64,000 nucleotides of DNA, from contig NC_039516.1 of assembly GCF_003672135.1 (NCBI RefSeq), positions 2,339,838-2,403,837 on the forward strand. Reading direction: 5' to 3'. This stretch comes from Ooceraea biroi. Lineage: Eukaryota; Arthropoda; Insecta; Hymenoptera; Formicidae. The notes beneath the pieces are model-generated. The model saw only the letters and a list, made by a program, of their open reading frames with translations, was not told where the DNA came from and did not search any database. Below are positions 23,901 to 35,900 of the stretch, one piece after another (position 1 is the stretch's first letter; every line of letters starts with the position of its first letter). The translations under genes and the position numbers were made by a program.

Positions 23901-26900
23901 AAACAAATCGATAAAGCAGCTGTACATGGGACGTAACACCGCCAGCATGAAGAGCAAGCACATAGCCGTCGTGATGGACGCTCTAGTGCAGATGCTTCAA
24001 GAGGACGACTGCGTGTTGCAAGCCCTGCATCTGCCCGACTCCAGGCTGAAGGGCGACCTGTACAATTTGATCAACGCGCTCGGTAGCAATACTTGTCTTC
24101 ATGCCCTGGACATCAGCGGCAATCAGATAGGAGATCCCGGCGCGAGGTTGCTGGCGAAAGCGTTGCAGATCAACAATCACTTGCGGACGATCATATACGA
24201 CAAGAACAACATCACGTTGCAGGGCTACGCGGACATTGTTCACGCTCTAGAGAAGTACGGTTATATATCTAGCAGGAAAAGAACAGAAAGCAATATAGAA
24301 TTCATCATTTGTAATAAATCATCGAAATCCATTCTTGTAGGAACTGCAGCGTGCGACACATGCCGTTTCCGATTTACGATCTGCAGCCCTGCATGAAAAC
24401 CTCCGCGGAGAAGACGGAGCAGCTGGCGAAAAAGATACAGGACCTACTGCAGAGAAACGTCACGCCGTGCAAGTACAGTCACGGGCAAGCGTTCAGGTTG
24501 CAGCAAGGATTCCTGCTGAGCTCCACGCAGCAGATGGTTGACAGACTCGTCGTGCAAACCCAGGATACCATCAAAGCTCTCGCGGCGGAGAGCTGCGACG
24601 CTAACAACGATATCAATTACGCGACCGGACTTATACAAGATGCGGATAATTCTAAACAGGTAAAACGACTTGAGAGCTTGAAGAAATTAATTATTTGGAG
24701 CTCCTTCGCATTCCAGACTGTCTTATTTTTGCATTACTTGATTGGTTGAAGGTTCACCTTGAAGACTGTCGGATATAATTTTATATTTTCCAGCTCTTGC
24801 CGAGATTGCACGAGGTACTTCAACGGCGAGATGAGAATAATCCGGTGGAACTAAAGTTACACGAGATGGCAAATGAAATTCACAAAGTTGTAACGGTGTA
24901 TCTACAGGTATAGGCTTTATACCATACATTTATACACAATTGCTTTCTGCTGGTTTAAATTATGAATTTTAATATTTATATATTCAAAGAATAGCCACAT
25001 TATGCTTATGTAAGACATGCTTGATTATGTAACGATTATCGCAGGATTCCTTGGATGCAATGTTGAAGTGTGCAAATGAGCAGTGTCCTACTATACTTTC
25101 GCAAACGGTGATCAGGGGCGACGAGAGTGAGCCAATCGCGATACAGGATGATCTTCGTAACACGTGTAAAGAGAAGAATCAAATCAATAATGAATTCATA
25201 CACACCACCGTCACCGAGCAAGCCGGCGCGGATATCATTAACAGAGTCAAGTAAGCGTTAATTTGCGCATTGCTATATTAATTATTGCAAAGTTGATTTC
25301 TTCATTCCTTTTTAAATCATTTTAATCTTTTAATTCATTCCTTTTTCAAATTAGCGAACTCAACTTGGCGGTTGCGGCGCACATATCCGATAGAATTACA
25401 GACGAGGTAATCGAGTCACTGTCAAGAAGTTACAAAACTCTGGTGAGTATATTCTGGTACATCTTACAATTAGAAAATGAATTTTTTAAAGATATTTTGA
25501 TATATTTTACAATTAAAAAATGAATTTTTTAAAGATATTTTGATATTATAATCTGATGAGTTAATGTAATAAAATGTTTCCAGATTGGCGACTGCGATAG
25601 CCGAACACGTAGCAGTACACCGGACGTTCTACGACCCAGTGCCGGGTCGATGAGCAGCGGAAGCGTGATAGGAGTAACCAGCGCGAGCGGCGTCTCTATG
25701 ACTCTACCTCCTGGCAGAGCCAGTCTCATGTCGGAAGAGGACTGCCCGCCGGAAACGTGCTCATTGGCAAACTCCATTGGCCAGTGCGTCAGCGATCAAT
25801 CTCCGATGGTAATACTCCTCCTTTAATGTCTCAGCAACGGGCGAGTTTGCAATTTTTAATTGTGTCTGTGGTAATTATAAATTTATTTTGTTTCACATGC
25901 GTACGTAGAAATTGGATTATCTCAATCTGGTAGGTATTACAAACATGTACAGAGGTGCAAGCAGAAGTGCAAAGTTTCAACATTATGTATTCTGATATTT
26001 TAATAACTTAAAATCTAAAAAATAAATATAATAAAAAGAATAAAAATATAAATATAAAAAATCTAAAAAGATCTATCGTCTCGTACGAATATTTTGGAGT
26101 GCAATATTTTTTTGCTTTTTTTTAGGCGACGCCACACTTGTCGAACAAGCGTAAAAGCCTGCATGGACGGAAACTGAGGCCCAAGTCCGTAGTTGACTCG
26201 GTAGAGGGTCTGTCCGCCGATGATATCCCGGATCTGTTACCGTCGCTACCGAAGAGTCAAGCGGAAGGTACGTATCAGTTGACGCTGTCGCGAATTTACC
26301 ACGTTGCGAGATATGGAAAATGATTTTTTTGCAGCTATCTCGGAAACCGAGCACTCGTTAACGGAGTCGTTGGACTCCGTCTCGGAATTGCCCAATACCG
26401 TAGGACAGCAGTTGCAACATCTGGTGAAGTCCAGGCCGCGTAGAACGAAAACGAGAGCGCCCACTAGACCGATGCTGAGACCGGATCAGCCGGTCGATGG
26501 TCTCGCTCTGGGCGAAGGTCTTGATGTATTCTTCCGACCTACCACGCCGACCACTCCTCTGATATCGCCTACGAGCGACGATAGGCAAGTAAACAAAGAA
26601 TCATCGTTTTGTAAAATATCTGAGTTTTGTCAAAGTATGACTTCGTTTTTTGAAACTTACACTTAGTGTTTTATAGATTAGAAAATTTAATATTTATTCG
26701 CTATAACTCACAGTTCTCTACATACTTTCCCGACGGATGGTAGCCCTAATCTGTCGTTGACGAGTCACAAGAGCATTCCGCCGGACATGGAAAAGAAACA
26801 CAGCTGCAACTCGCCGATGCTAAAGACGCTTTTGGAGCCCGCGCCGCGTTCCCGATCCAGCGACAATTTGGAGAAATTTTCACCTCTGGTCGGCAGAAGG

Positions 26901-29119
26901 TCCCAAGGGGATTCTCCGTTAACCGCGTCACCGCTCGCCCGAAGAAACACGACCGACAGTGCTGACAGAGCCAAAGGCGAAGCCTTTGCGAAGGAGACGT
27001 CCAACAGCGGCATCGCGAATAATGACGCCAGCGATGATTCTAAGCGCAGCACGTTAACGAACGTGTCCAGCATGAGCCCACGCGGCTCACGCGATATCGA
27101 CGATAGCTTTACGAGCACGTCGGAGAAGGATCAGGCGTCATCGGTGATGTCGAAGGATCAGGAGAGCCGCAAGAGCGCCATGAAGAAATCCACGACCGAC
27201 ATGGAGAAATCATCGACTACGTCTACCAAATTGCGATCGGCCGGTCACGATCTGAGAAGTCCCATAAACGGCAGCGGCAGCGCCAGTTCGAAGAACGCGT
27301 CCGATTCGGCCAAATCGCCCGTACTGAAGCCATTGGTGAAGAACAGCGGGTCCACGAGCGATGGCAAGAGCAACGGCGCACTCATGAAGAATAAACCGAC
27401 TCCGCCGGCGACGGCGCCTAAACCGCGACCGTGGAGCATGGCCACCGATCGAAAATCCGGTAAAAAATGTTTCCGCATTATCGTATTATTACAAGGTTAT
27501 AAAAATTATGAAACCATAGAGTAGAATCTTTTTAGAATTTTATATATTTAACATGTATAAAATAATATATTATTATAATAATATAATAATAAAAGCGATT
27601 AAATTTCTCTGGATGGGAATTTTGATTTTACTTAACTTTACAGGAGAATTTAGTCTGTTGAGCGACGGCTCTAGTCCAAACACTTCGGCCGGCAACACGC
27701 CCGATTCCGGCGACGCTCTCGACGAGTCGACCGACAGCGGAGTCAGCGGTCCAGCTTCCCTGCCGCCGACGCTATCGGCGAGCAGCACCGCGAGTTCGTT
27801 GAGCAATACGAGCGTTGAGAAGAGATCGGTGAGGGAATTGGCGGCGAGCTTGAGCAAGAACAAGGCAGACAGGAAGGAAAATGGTAAGTACCTTCGATTA
27901 ATCAGTTGTAGGCCTCCCTCTGTTATGCGCATGGTTCATTTCTTAGTAACTCGGCGATGACTTTTGAGTTGGACGTTCCCTAATAGAGCGCGCTAAAATA
28001 CGCATGTAAATCCTTCAATGTACAAGCCTCGCCTGTTACCTATTATTTTAGAGCATACCGCACCCGCAGCATGGCGGTCGCTGCTTCAACGTTCTGTCGA
28101 CCGAGCAGACGCCAAGGTATTTTATTTATTTTTTTTCCTTTTCATGTACACGAGAATCTTAATCTTAAAAATATAGTTTTAATTGATTAATTTTTTTTAT
28201 AGTTTAATTGATATTACAAAATATTATTTATTTATATACAGGGTGTTTCCTAAGTAAGTAGACAAACTTAAGGAGGATATTCCTTGGCTTATTTTAAGAA
28301 GAAAAGGTCATATAAACATATGTCCTAAACTGCCTTGTTTTCCAAAAAAAGTACATCACTGTTTTCGTTCACTTTTCGGATAGCGTGCTTTTGCAGTACG
28401 AGTCAACAGCGGTGGGGATGGAGTGGGGATGGTCTCGCGGCGCCGCAAGTGAACACTCGTTTCAGACTGCGCCGCGCGGCCGCCGCGAGACCATCCCCAC
28501 TCCATCCCCACCGTTGTTGACTCGTACTGCAAAAGCACGCTATCCGGCATCACTGCTATCACGTTATCTTTGACGCAAACTTTATTAGTTCCTATTAAGT
28601 TTAGTAATTTTATTAATTATGGTAAATTACACAAACGCCGAAATGGCAGATATGCATTTCGTATACGGTCTTGCTAATGGAAACGCTCGTCAAGCAAGAC
28701 GTATTTACAATGACAGATACTTTTTTTGGAAAACAAAGCAGTTTAGGACATATGTTTATGACCTTTTCTTCTTAAAATAAGCCAAGGAATATCCTCCTTA
28801 AGTTTGTCTACTTACTTAGGAAACACCCTGTATAGTAGTGACTGCCCAACGCTGACTCGTTTGTGTGCTTTTTTAATGCCATGATTAATTTGATCCCATG
28901 TAAATTCTAAATATGTGTGTGTGTATAATCTTCCTTATCTTGATTTTAAGAAATAGCCTTATCGTTATCCTTTGCGAGATATACAACATTCGCACGTTGC
29001 AGGTAACGGAAGTGCCGAAAATGGTTGAGGAGAATCGTCTTAGCTTCAAGCTTCGTCGCACGTCATTCTTGCGCGATTCAAACTTCAATTACAACAACAA
29101 CGATGTGGTTGACGTTTGA
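20924..29119 (+). CDS. CARMIL: CARMIL (capping protein, Arp2/3 and myosin-I linker; LRRC16 family)
   Basis: A cytoplasmic regulator that binds actin capping protein, weakens its hold on barbed ends and so promotes actin assembly at the membrane. There are 24 coding exons: 20924-20960, 21273-21370, 21474-21524, 21610-21803, 21880-22057, 22141-22379, 22454-22548, 22719-22760, 23007-23194, 23269-23346, 23433-23766, 23858-24254, 24341-24659, 24794-24907, 25045-25250, 25355-25442, 25584-25808, 25909-25929, 26126-26267, 26335-26584, 26714-27459, 27644-27883, 28052-28116, 29003-29119. The product is about 1487 residues. Domains in order are a non-canonical PH domain (to about 130), a linker GPCGGFSTQYACMCD, leucine-rich repeats from DTRELNLRDFDHLD, a helical dimerisation region (EKTEQLAKKIQDLL), the CPI motif LQHLVKSRPRRTKTRAP near residue 1045, and the CSI-like VDGLALGEGLDVFF. 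A long Ser-rich disordered tail follows, ending DVVDV. Exon 18 is a 21-nt microexon and intron 20 must use a GC donor. Confidence 0.97.
25464..25546 (+). repeat. Two-copy tandem duplication in a CARMIL intron
   Basis: A 43-nt unit, starting TTACAATTAGAAAATGAATT at 25464, is repeated from 25507 with essentially one substitution. It lies wholly in the intron before the exon at 25584, so it does not touch coding sequence. Confidence 0.7.
28239..28830. mobile_element. Non-autonomous TA-flanked inverted-repeat transposon (nested foldback) in the last CARMIL intron
   Basis: The element begins CAGGGTGTTTCCTAAGTAAG and ends with the reverse complement, flanked by TA on both sides (28237-28238 and 28831-28832). 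The terminal inverted repeats are about 113-115 nt (28239-28353 and 28718-28830), nearly identical apart from a 2-nt indel and a few changes. A TA target duplication fits the Tc1/mariner-IS630 group. Between the arms is a second inverted repeat (28377-28546). Next to the right arm is a remnant frame from 28619 reading MVNYTNAEMADMHFVYGLAN and then GNARQARRIY, like the N-terminal helix-turn-helix (DUF4817-type) of insect transposases. It is an internally deleted derivative with no catalytic domain left. Confidence 0.9.
28377..28546. repeat. Inner inverted repeat nested within the CARMIL intron element
   Basis: The arm CGGATAGCGTGCTTTTGCAG (from 28377) onward is mirrored by sequence ending GCACGCTATCCG at 28546. 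About 65 nt pair on each side with few mismatches, and a GC-rich loop of about 40 nt (28442-28481) sits between. It lies inside a larger element with unrelated terminal repeats. No clear target-site duplication flanks it. Confidence 0.8.
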
Positions 29120-32100
29120 TCGCGCTAGATCGCGGACGGATGGACGGTCAGTATCGAACAAAAACAATAGTATCTTCTTCCGTGATTTATGCCGACGCCT
29201 GGCACACGAGTGTACTCTCCTTGAATCTTCGTGCCATAGGAGGATTTTATTCTGTATATACATATACATATATCAACCGACTTCTAACATTAGTGACAGG
29301 GTACTGAAAGTTTTTACGACGACTAAAAGTACTAATCTGTTGTTAAGGTGGCATTAGAGAATCTTATACTAGTTTTCTATGACGCTGCGCTCTCACGGTG
29401 CAGCTACGTTTTGACTTAGTCGTATTCCCGTATGTTATACGCTTCATACATTTCGTCTACCGAGACCAATTATTTTTAACGTTTCTCTCGGCTTTCTACC
29501 GAGCCGCTTACGCCTTCCAGCGGAACTAAATCCAACTCCCTTCATTCCGTCGAGTCCCCAGCGAGCGGCGCGCTACACACGCTTGCGTGCGAACATCAGC
29601 AAAGAAGTTTTCTTTCCGCCGTTCGATCGTTTTCTCTAGCGTGTATATATTTATATTGCATATTGTTCGTCTATATATTTCGACCGCGAGAATGTCTAGA
29701 ATAGACAGGCCACATCACAGTTTTAACGCGAACTGAATCTTTTACTTGATCTTGGATAGGATGATACGAAAGCGGCAGCTGAGCTAGCACGACGCACGTT
29801 GCGCGTGTAGAAAAGCATAGGTGTCTTCCAAGATAAGATGCAAGCGGTAATAACGATACTTCATGCGCACGTATTCTTCGTTCCGGTAATGTTGCTCTGG
29901 CATCGTATTTTTTCGTGAAGAACGCGTCGCGTCTTTTTAATCTGTGATTAATTCGTAGAAACATTCACATTTGGAATTCAGTCCAGTCGAAGTTCCTACT
30001 ACAGTAATATATTTTACTATCTATAAAAAGACGTTAACGGGGAAATCTCTCGTTTAGTAGGATTTCCGTGGCAGCTCTCACTTCCTTTGTTATTGGCCAA
30101 TAATTTCTTTTTACTGGACGATGGAATTGACGATGTGTAAAACGAGAGAAGCCGTATTATACTAGCGGATAAATTAATTCGATCCTGTTACAGACAATTT
30201 ATTCATTATTTTTAAGACGAAGTTTCTTTAATTCTCAGGTTTTGATATCCTTAAATTTTATCGTAAACGATTTTCCATGCAGAGCGCATTAACAATCGTC
30301 GCGGGAAGTTTCCATACGCGATGTACTTTGAATACGCGATCTACGAATTGTCGATGTATCGACCAAAAACAAATATAGAATTCTAGATATATCTCGTCGT
30401 TCAATTGGATAGGACTAACAATACAAAATTATTTATTGGAGCTCTTTACGCCTGCAAAGTTTCGAAAAACAATTCTCTTTACGAGTGTTAGATCATGGTT
30501 TATATATACATATATCTCTCTCTTTCGAAAATGCACATGTCTTTTTATATAGCGAGAAACGCGTATTGTACATATATATGTAAAAAGAAGAATATATATA
30601 TATATAGATAGTAAAGTAACCAGTAGGAATCTGAAATTCTTAATGATCAAATGACGCACGAGGAAGATCGGAACGTCTTATGAATTTTTTTACCATTTAC
30701 CTATTATCACGTAATGTAACATCGGTACAAGTCCCTCGTGCGGAATTACATAAGACATGTGATCGTACACTTTATCACGATATTACGCATTAGACGGAGA
30801 AGCATTCTTCCTCTATCGTTAAGAGTATTAAAGCATCGTGTCGACAAGATTTCTGCGTGATGTGTGTATGTGCGTGTGTATCTTCGTATGCGTGGTGGTG
30901 TGTGGTATGCGCGCGCGCACATATGCCACATGGCATATATTTATACTAATTGTAAACGCGTAAACGTGACTGTTTGACGTTATATATGCGAGACGTCCGA
31001 GGCAGCCGTATGCGTATACACGTATGGATCTAACGTAAAGACGTCTTTTTCGAGCAGCAGTTGGTCCTAAAGTATACCTCTCTTAATTACTCTAACAAAT
31101 TATTACGCGGCGAGACGCGTTTTCGATACACTTGTATGGTCTACTAGATAAACGTTAAGGAAGTTTCGCATTAATACTTAACCGAGAGATCCGACTTGAG
31201 AAAAATAGCTACTTAGAAGAGGGCGAGCTTGCGACGTTACTTTTAGGCGCGCGTCTCTCTGAACACGATGTACCGCCGGATGTACTGCCCGGTGGCCGGA
31301 ATCATATTCCTAATACAGTCTCGTATTACCCGACGAAAGAAGAAAAAAAAACTTATACACGTAACACGCGCATTTATTGCATCAGTGATTTTTATATGCG
31401 ACGTAACGCTGCGCGCGAAGCGCGTTTATATTTAATCTTATTATTGTTGTGTAAGGAAACGAATCTGTGTGTAGTCGAGAGGTGAGGGGGAAGGGGGGGG
31501 GATCGATGTAATCGACGCACGTATATAAAAAAAAACAAATGACTCTGCCGACTATTGTGCCAAAAAGCAACAAGTACGCACATTCTTTTCTACGATTTTG
31601 AGGATTCTCACGTTCCAGTCTCGACGATTTTTAATACTCTCCGGCGTAGTTCGTAATCGCGTCACTTGACTCGCTTGCAGATTTGTAGATTTCATTCGGC
31701 GATAACAACGAGCGGTGTAAATAATCGCGAGGAGAAGAGCCTGGCGATTCGCGCCTCTCACATTCCATGACGTTTCATTATTCATTATTCATTATCGAGC
31801 GAAATTGCAATACTTTCATTCAGTGTATATGTGTATATGTGTATATATATATATACATATACATACATACATTCATATATACATATTTATGCACATATAT
31901 GGGGACGAGAATCAGCAGCATCGGCGTGTGCGTGTGCGTGACGTGTGAACAGAAATGGATGGATGTGACGTAGCGTGTGATATATCGTATATACAGCGTA
32001 TTTAAATCTTCCCTGATAAAACACACATTCCTGTATACATATACGGTACATTCTATATCATACAATGCGAAGATATACGAGATATACAACACATGCCGAA

Positions 32101-32905
32101 ATATATTGTGAATATTAATGCCATCACGCACGACGCTTCACGTACGCTCGGCAAAGAAAAGGTAACAGAAATGTGCAATCGACGATGTTAACATTTGCAA
32201 TCTATTTTGGTAGGCAGCTTAATAGAAGCGCGATATAATCCGTTATTGAATAAAATAAAACTCGTATCCACGTACAGAAAGTAGTAACGTTTCCCACTTG
32301 CTCTATCATGGACCTGTTCTAAGCGCTTTATCATCGTTGTAAAATTTTTCTCCGCAGGATAAAAATATAAATAATAGAATAAACAATATATAGTAACAAA
32401 TAATTAAAATATATATAATGTAGATTATTTAGCAGATTTAAAATTAATAATTGAAAAAGTAATATAGAAAAGGTCAACACGTTTACAAAACTTGCGTCTG
32501 ATTTTTAGATTTCTCTCGATATTATATGTATATATATATAAATGATTTAAAAATATATTGAACAAACCAGTAGGTACATATAAACGATTTACTGGATCGA
32601 AAACAAATATATTTATTTTTTTGCCGGCAAAATTTAGTTCTAAAAAATTCCGCTACGAGCTTCCACTGTTTTCGGTTGAAATTGAGGTGGTAGTACGACT
32701 CGGTGGCAAATCAGACATAACCTTTCTTCTTAAGTAGTACGATACAACGATGATGCTGACTATTGCAGACGAAATCGAAGAGGTTATAGACTCTAGTGAA
32801 CCTTCAAAGTCTTGAGTTTTAAAAATTTATTTTACATGTTCATGTGGACGTAGATGAGTTGTGACAACTATTAAAAATAGATCGAGGAATACTGAATTTA
32901 TTACA
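29120..32905. other. CARMIL 3' flank and intergenic region before URB2
   Basis: About 3.8 kb without a supportable coding exon. The proximal part probably includes a long CARMIL 3' UTR, but its end cannot be fixed. It contains GT/GC-rich simple sequence at about 30859-30920, a G9 run near 31493-31501 and TATATG-type repeats at about 31825-31890. Sequence is AT-rich near 32340-32640. Confidence 0.5.
31825..31890. repeat. Degenerate TA/GTATAT simple repeat
   Basis: Alternating GTATAT, TATATA and CATACAT units in intergenic DNA between CARMIL and URB2. Confidence 0.7.
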
Positions 32906-35900
32906 ATGGCCCTATCGAGAGGTAAATGAGCAGCTTTCGCAAATTTGTAAAAGCGTGTCAATGCACGTTACCGCATAACCTAAAATTGTAATGATAATTG
33001 CGAGACACGTTACAAAGTTTTTTACAATAATGAAATTTACATCTTGCAGAGTTCTTAAAACGCTTGAATTCAGAGGAATATCCCTTGCCGAAACGACTAA
33101 AACTAGCGGAAACTGCATTTTCCTCGGTGGATCTGCCACTTGTCCGGAAGGAGGACTTGCTTCTGGAATGGTTTTGTCAAATTTGTTTAACGAATCAACA
33201 CGCTTGGAAGACTTTAAACGATTGTCTAAAGTCTGCTCATGTCGACGTTAAAGCCAGTGTTAAACAATGTGTGATCGACGCGCTTGAGCTGACATTGAAC
33301 AACGATGTGGAAGACGTGTGTGATGAGGTCCTCGAGTGCAGCAATACGGTCCTTACCAACAATAGCATGCGGCAATATTTTACAAACAACCCGAAGAGTC
33401 TAGGGTCGTTGATAAAAGCCTTATTAAATAACGTGCTGAGACATTCCAGCTGCCCTAATGCGTCATCTGAGGATAAAATACTCGAGACACATCGTGAACT
33501 GTCGTCTGTGCAGAGTTACACAATAATTAAAGTTATTGAAAGTCTAACACAAATATACAAGCTATCGGTAACCATGAGAGATGAGTTAAGATCAATTTTT
33601 ATACAAGACATTTTATATCCCATGTGCGAGTTGGCTGGTCACAGATGCACAAACAATACAAACAAGTTTGGTATAGTGGCATGCAAATGTATCCAGCAGT
33701 TGCTATTAGAACAAAACAGGTCTGCTCAATATAAACAGATCATGGACAGCAGTCAAACTTTCTCAGATTTATTTTCCGTGCTATCTAAAAATGTGGAAAC
33801 GCTAGATCTGCGGAGCAATCTCTTAACGTACCAGGTCATTTTCCACGCTGTGATAAGTTCTTATAAATCGGATGCCGCTTCATTGGATAAATTCTTCAGA
33901 AATCTTGTCAACTCCGCTGGAAGATACAAGTGGGAAATTTTGAATACTTACCTCAAATTGCTAAATGATGTGACGCTTGATTTTGACAATGTTGTTGACG
34001 ATATCACGTTATCCGAATATTTTCAGAAGCTTATAAGCGACATTTTAACATGCAACATGACACACACGCAATATGGGGTACTCGCACAACTTGCATATAT
34101 TAATCCGCTTTTGATAGAGAGGAATGTCTCAGGTATCTTGGATAAGATACTTATGGACGAAGAAACCACTGATCACACAAATTTATTGATCGCAATTTTA
34201 CATGCCAGCACGAAATTGAGACGCGAGCAGAAGTTTATCATGCAGTTGTTAATGTCGTTGAAGGGACAAATTGCAACAAGGGAAACGTGTAAAGTTGACG
34301 CATCTGCATTTTTTCCGTATGAATTAAAGACAAAGCTGATCAAAACGATTAGCAATTTTTCCAACAAACAGGCAATTGCAATTCTAAGGACATTGATATA
34401 TTACTTAAATACAGATTGCCTAAAACTACTGCAATGTGATAGCTCATGTAAGTCTTTTATCCTTGCGATTATCATTTGAATAAATATAGAAATATACGTA
34501 ATATTATGATAATTTATTGTTCTGTAAATTGCAGGTAAAAATGTGTTAATATTAAAAGCGACCGTGGAACTGCTCGTTATACTTTTCGAGGGTATGCAGA
34601 TATTTGAGTACACCAGAACGTTGCCCGCTCACGAGAAACTTATCAATGCTCTGGACGAACTGGAAAGTGCTCTTTCACAACTGATAAACAAATCGCTGTG
34701 CTTAACTCACAATAAGAATATTACTATAGTATTACTGAGCGCGGTGCTATCGCTGAGCGAGGTACAAAGCATGTCGAAATATTACGTGCCAAAAGGCGCT
34801 GTTACGAAGAAGCTATCTTTTCCAATTCTCGACGATTCCTGGCAACAATTGATTCAGAGAATAACGAACTTCGGGGAAGACAATTGCAAGACTATTATGG
34901 TACGTGCAAAATTACTACTCTAATAAATTGTTTGTATTGAATTTTCCAAATGGAATATTTTCACATTCTGTATCACTTCTGCAAAGCTTATTTACATTTT
35001 ACGTCGCTATTTCAGAATAAACTTATTTTACATCGAGTAAGACTAAACGTATCGAGTGAACCTGTTAAACTTGACGGTTTAATAATAGGTGGCATCGAGT
35101 ACTCTTGGAGTACTATCTTACAACATGATATAGATGTACTTCCGTTGTTACGTGACAGAGATATATCCAAAGTGACGTGTTTCTTGTTGGCAGACATGAC
35201 GTCGAGCGAAAATAATTTTCAAAAATGGCGTTATATATTAGTTAAAGAATGCCTTCAAGAGAATAGACGCTTTGTCATGTATCTCTCGAGTCATATCCTT
35301 GCCCATATTGGACAGTCCTTGTCACTGGGACGCACAAAATCCATCATAGAACACATCAATGCAGTAAGTAGTGATGTGCAATTTAATGACAGTACTCTTT
35401 ACGTCTTTTAATTAACAGAGTGCTAATTGAAACAATCGTGTTTTTATTTTATTTTCCAATAATTTTAGAAACTCTTAATGGAGGAAAACGACAAAGTGCT
35501 GGAAGTTTTGCAAGTTATAAAAGAGCTGATATCTCAAAAGCAATGGGTGCAGGTAGCAAATGATACCTCCTCTAAAATTATATTACATTTGAAAATATTG
35601 TCACTTTTACCGACGATATATCTCGGGCCTAATGTAAGAACATTACTATTTTTGGCTGTATATTCTGTCAGCAGAGAATGTGAAGCAAACGATACAGTAT
35701 TGACGTTGTGCAACATGATATTCTCAGGTAATTTTATTTTACTTGGCTAAAACTTGTATTTTCTAATAATTTTCTGATTGTTTTATTTGTGTGTGAAGTA
35801 TAAATGCAGAACACTTGTTTTAGATTAATAAAAATGATTTTCTGATTTTTCAGAATTATTGGAGAAACCAGGTATTGATATATTTCAGTACGTAGAACCG

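Noticed and set aside
26765..27118. Open frame on minus within the CARMIL Ser-rich exon
   Set aside because: It is a shadow of the CARMIL coding frame, which is supported by splicing on both sides.
33064..33066. URB2 start at 33064
   Set aside because: The codon is TTG. The exon opens at an acceptor (33048-33049 AG), and the upstream exon with ATG at 32906 restores the known N terminus.
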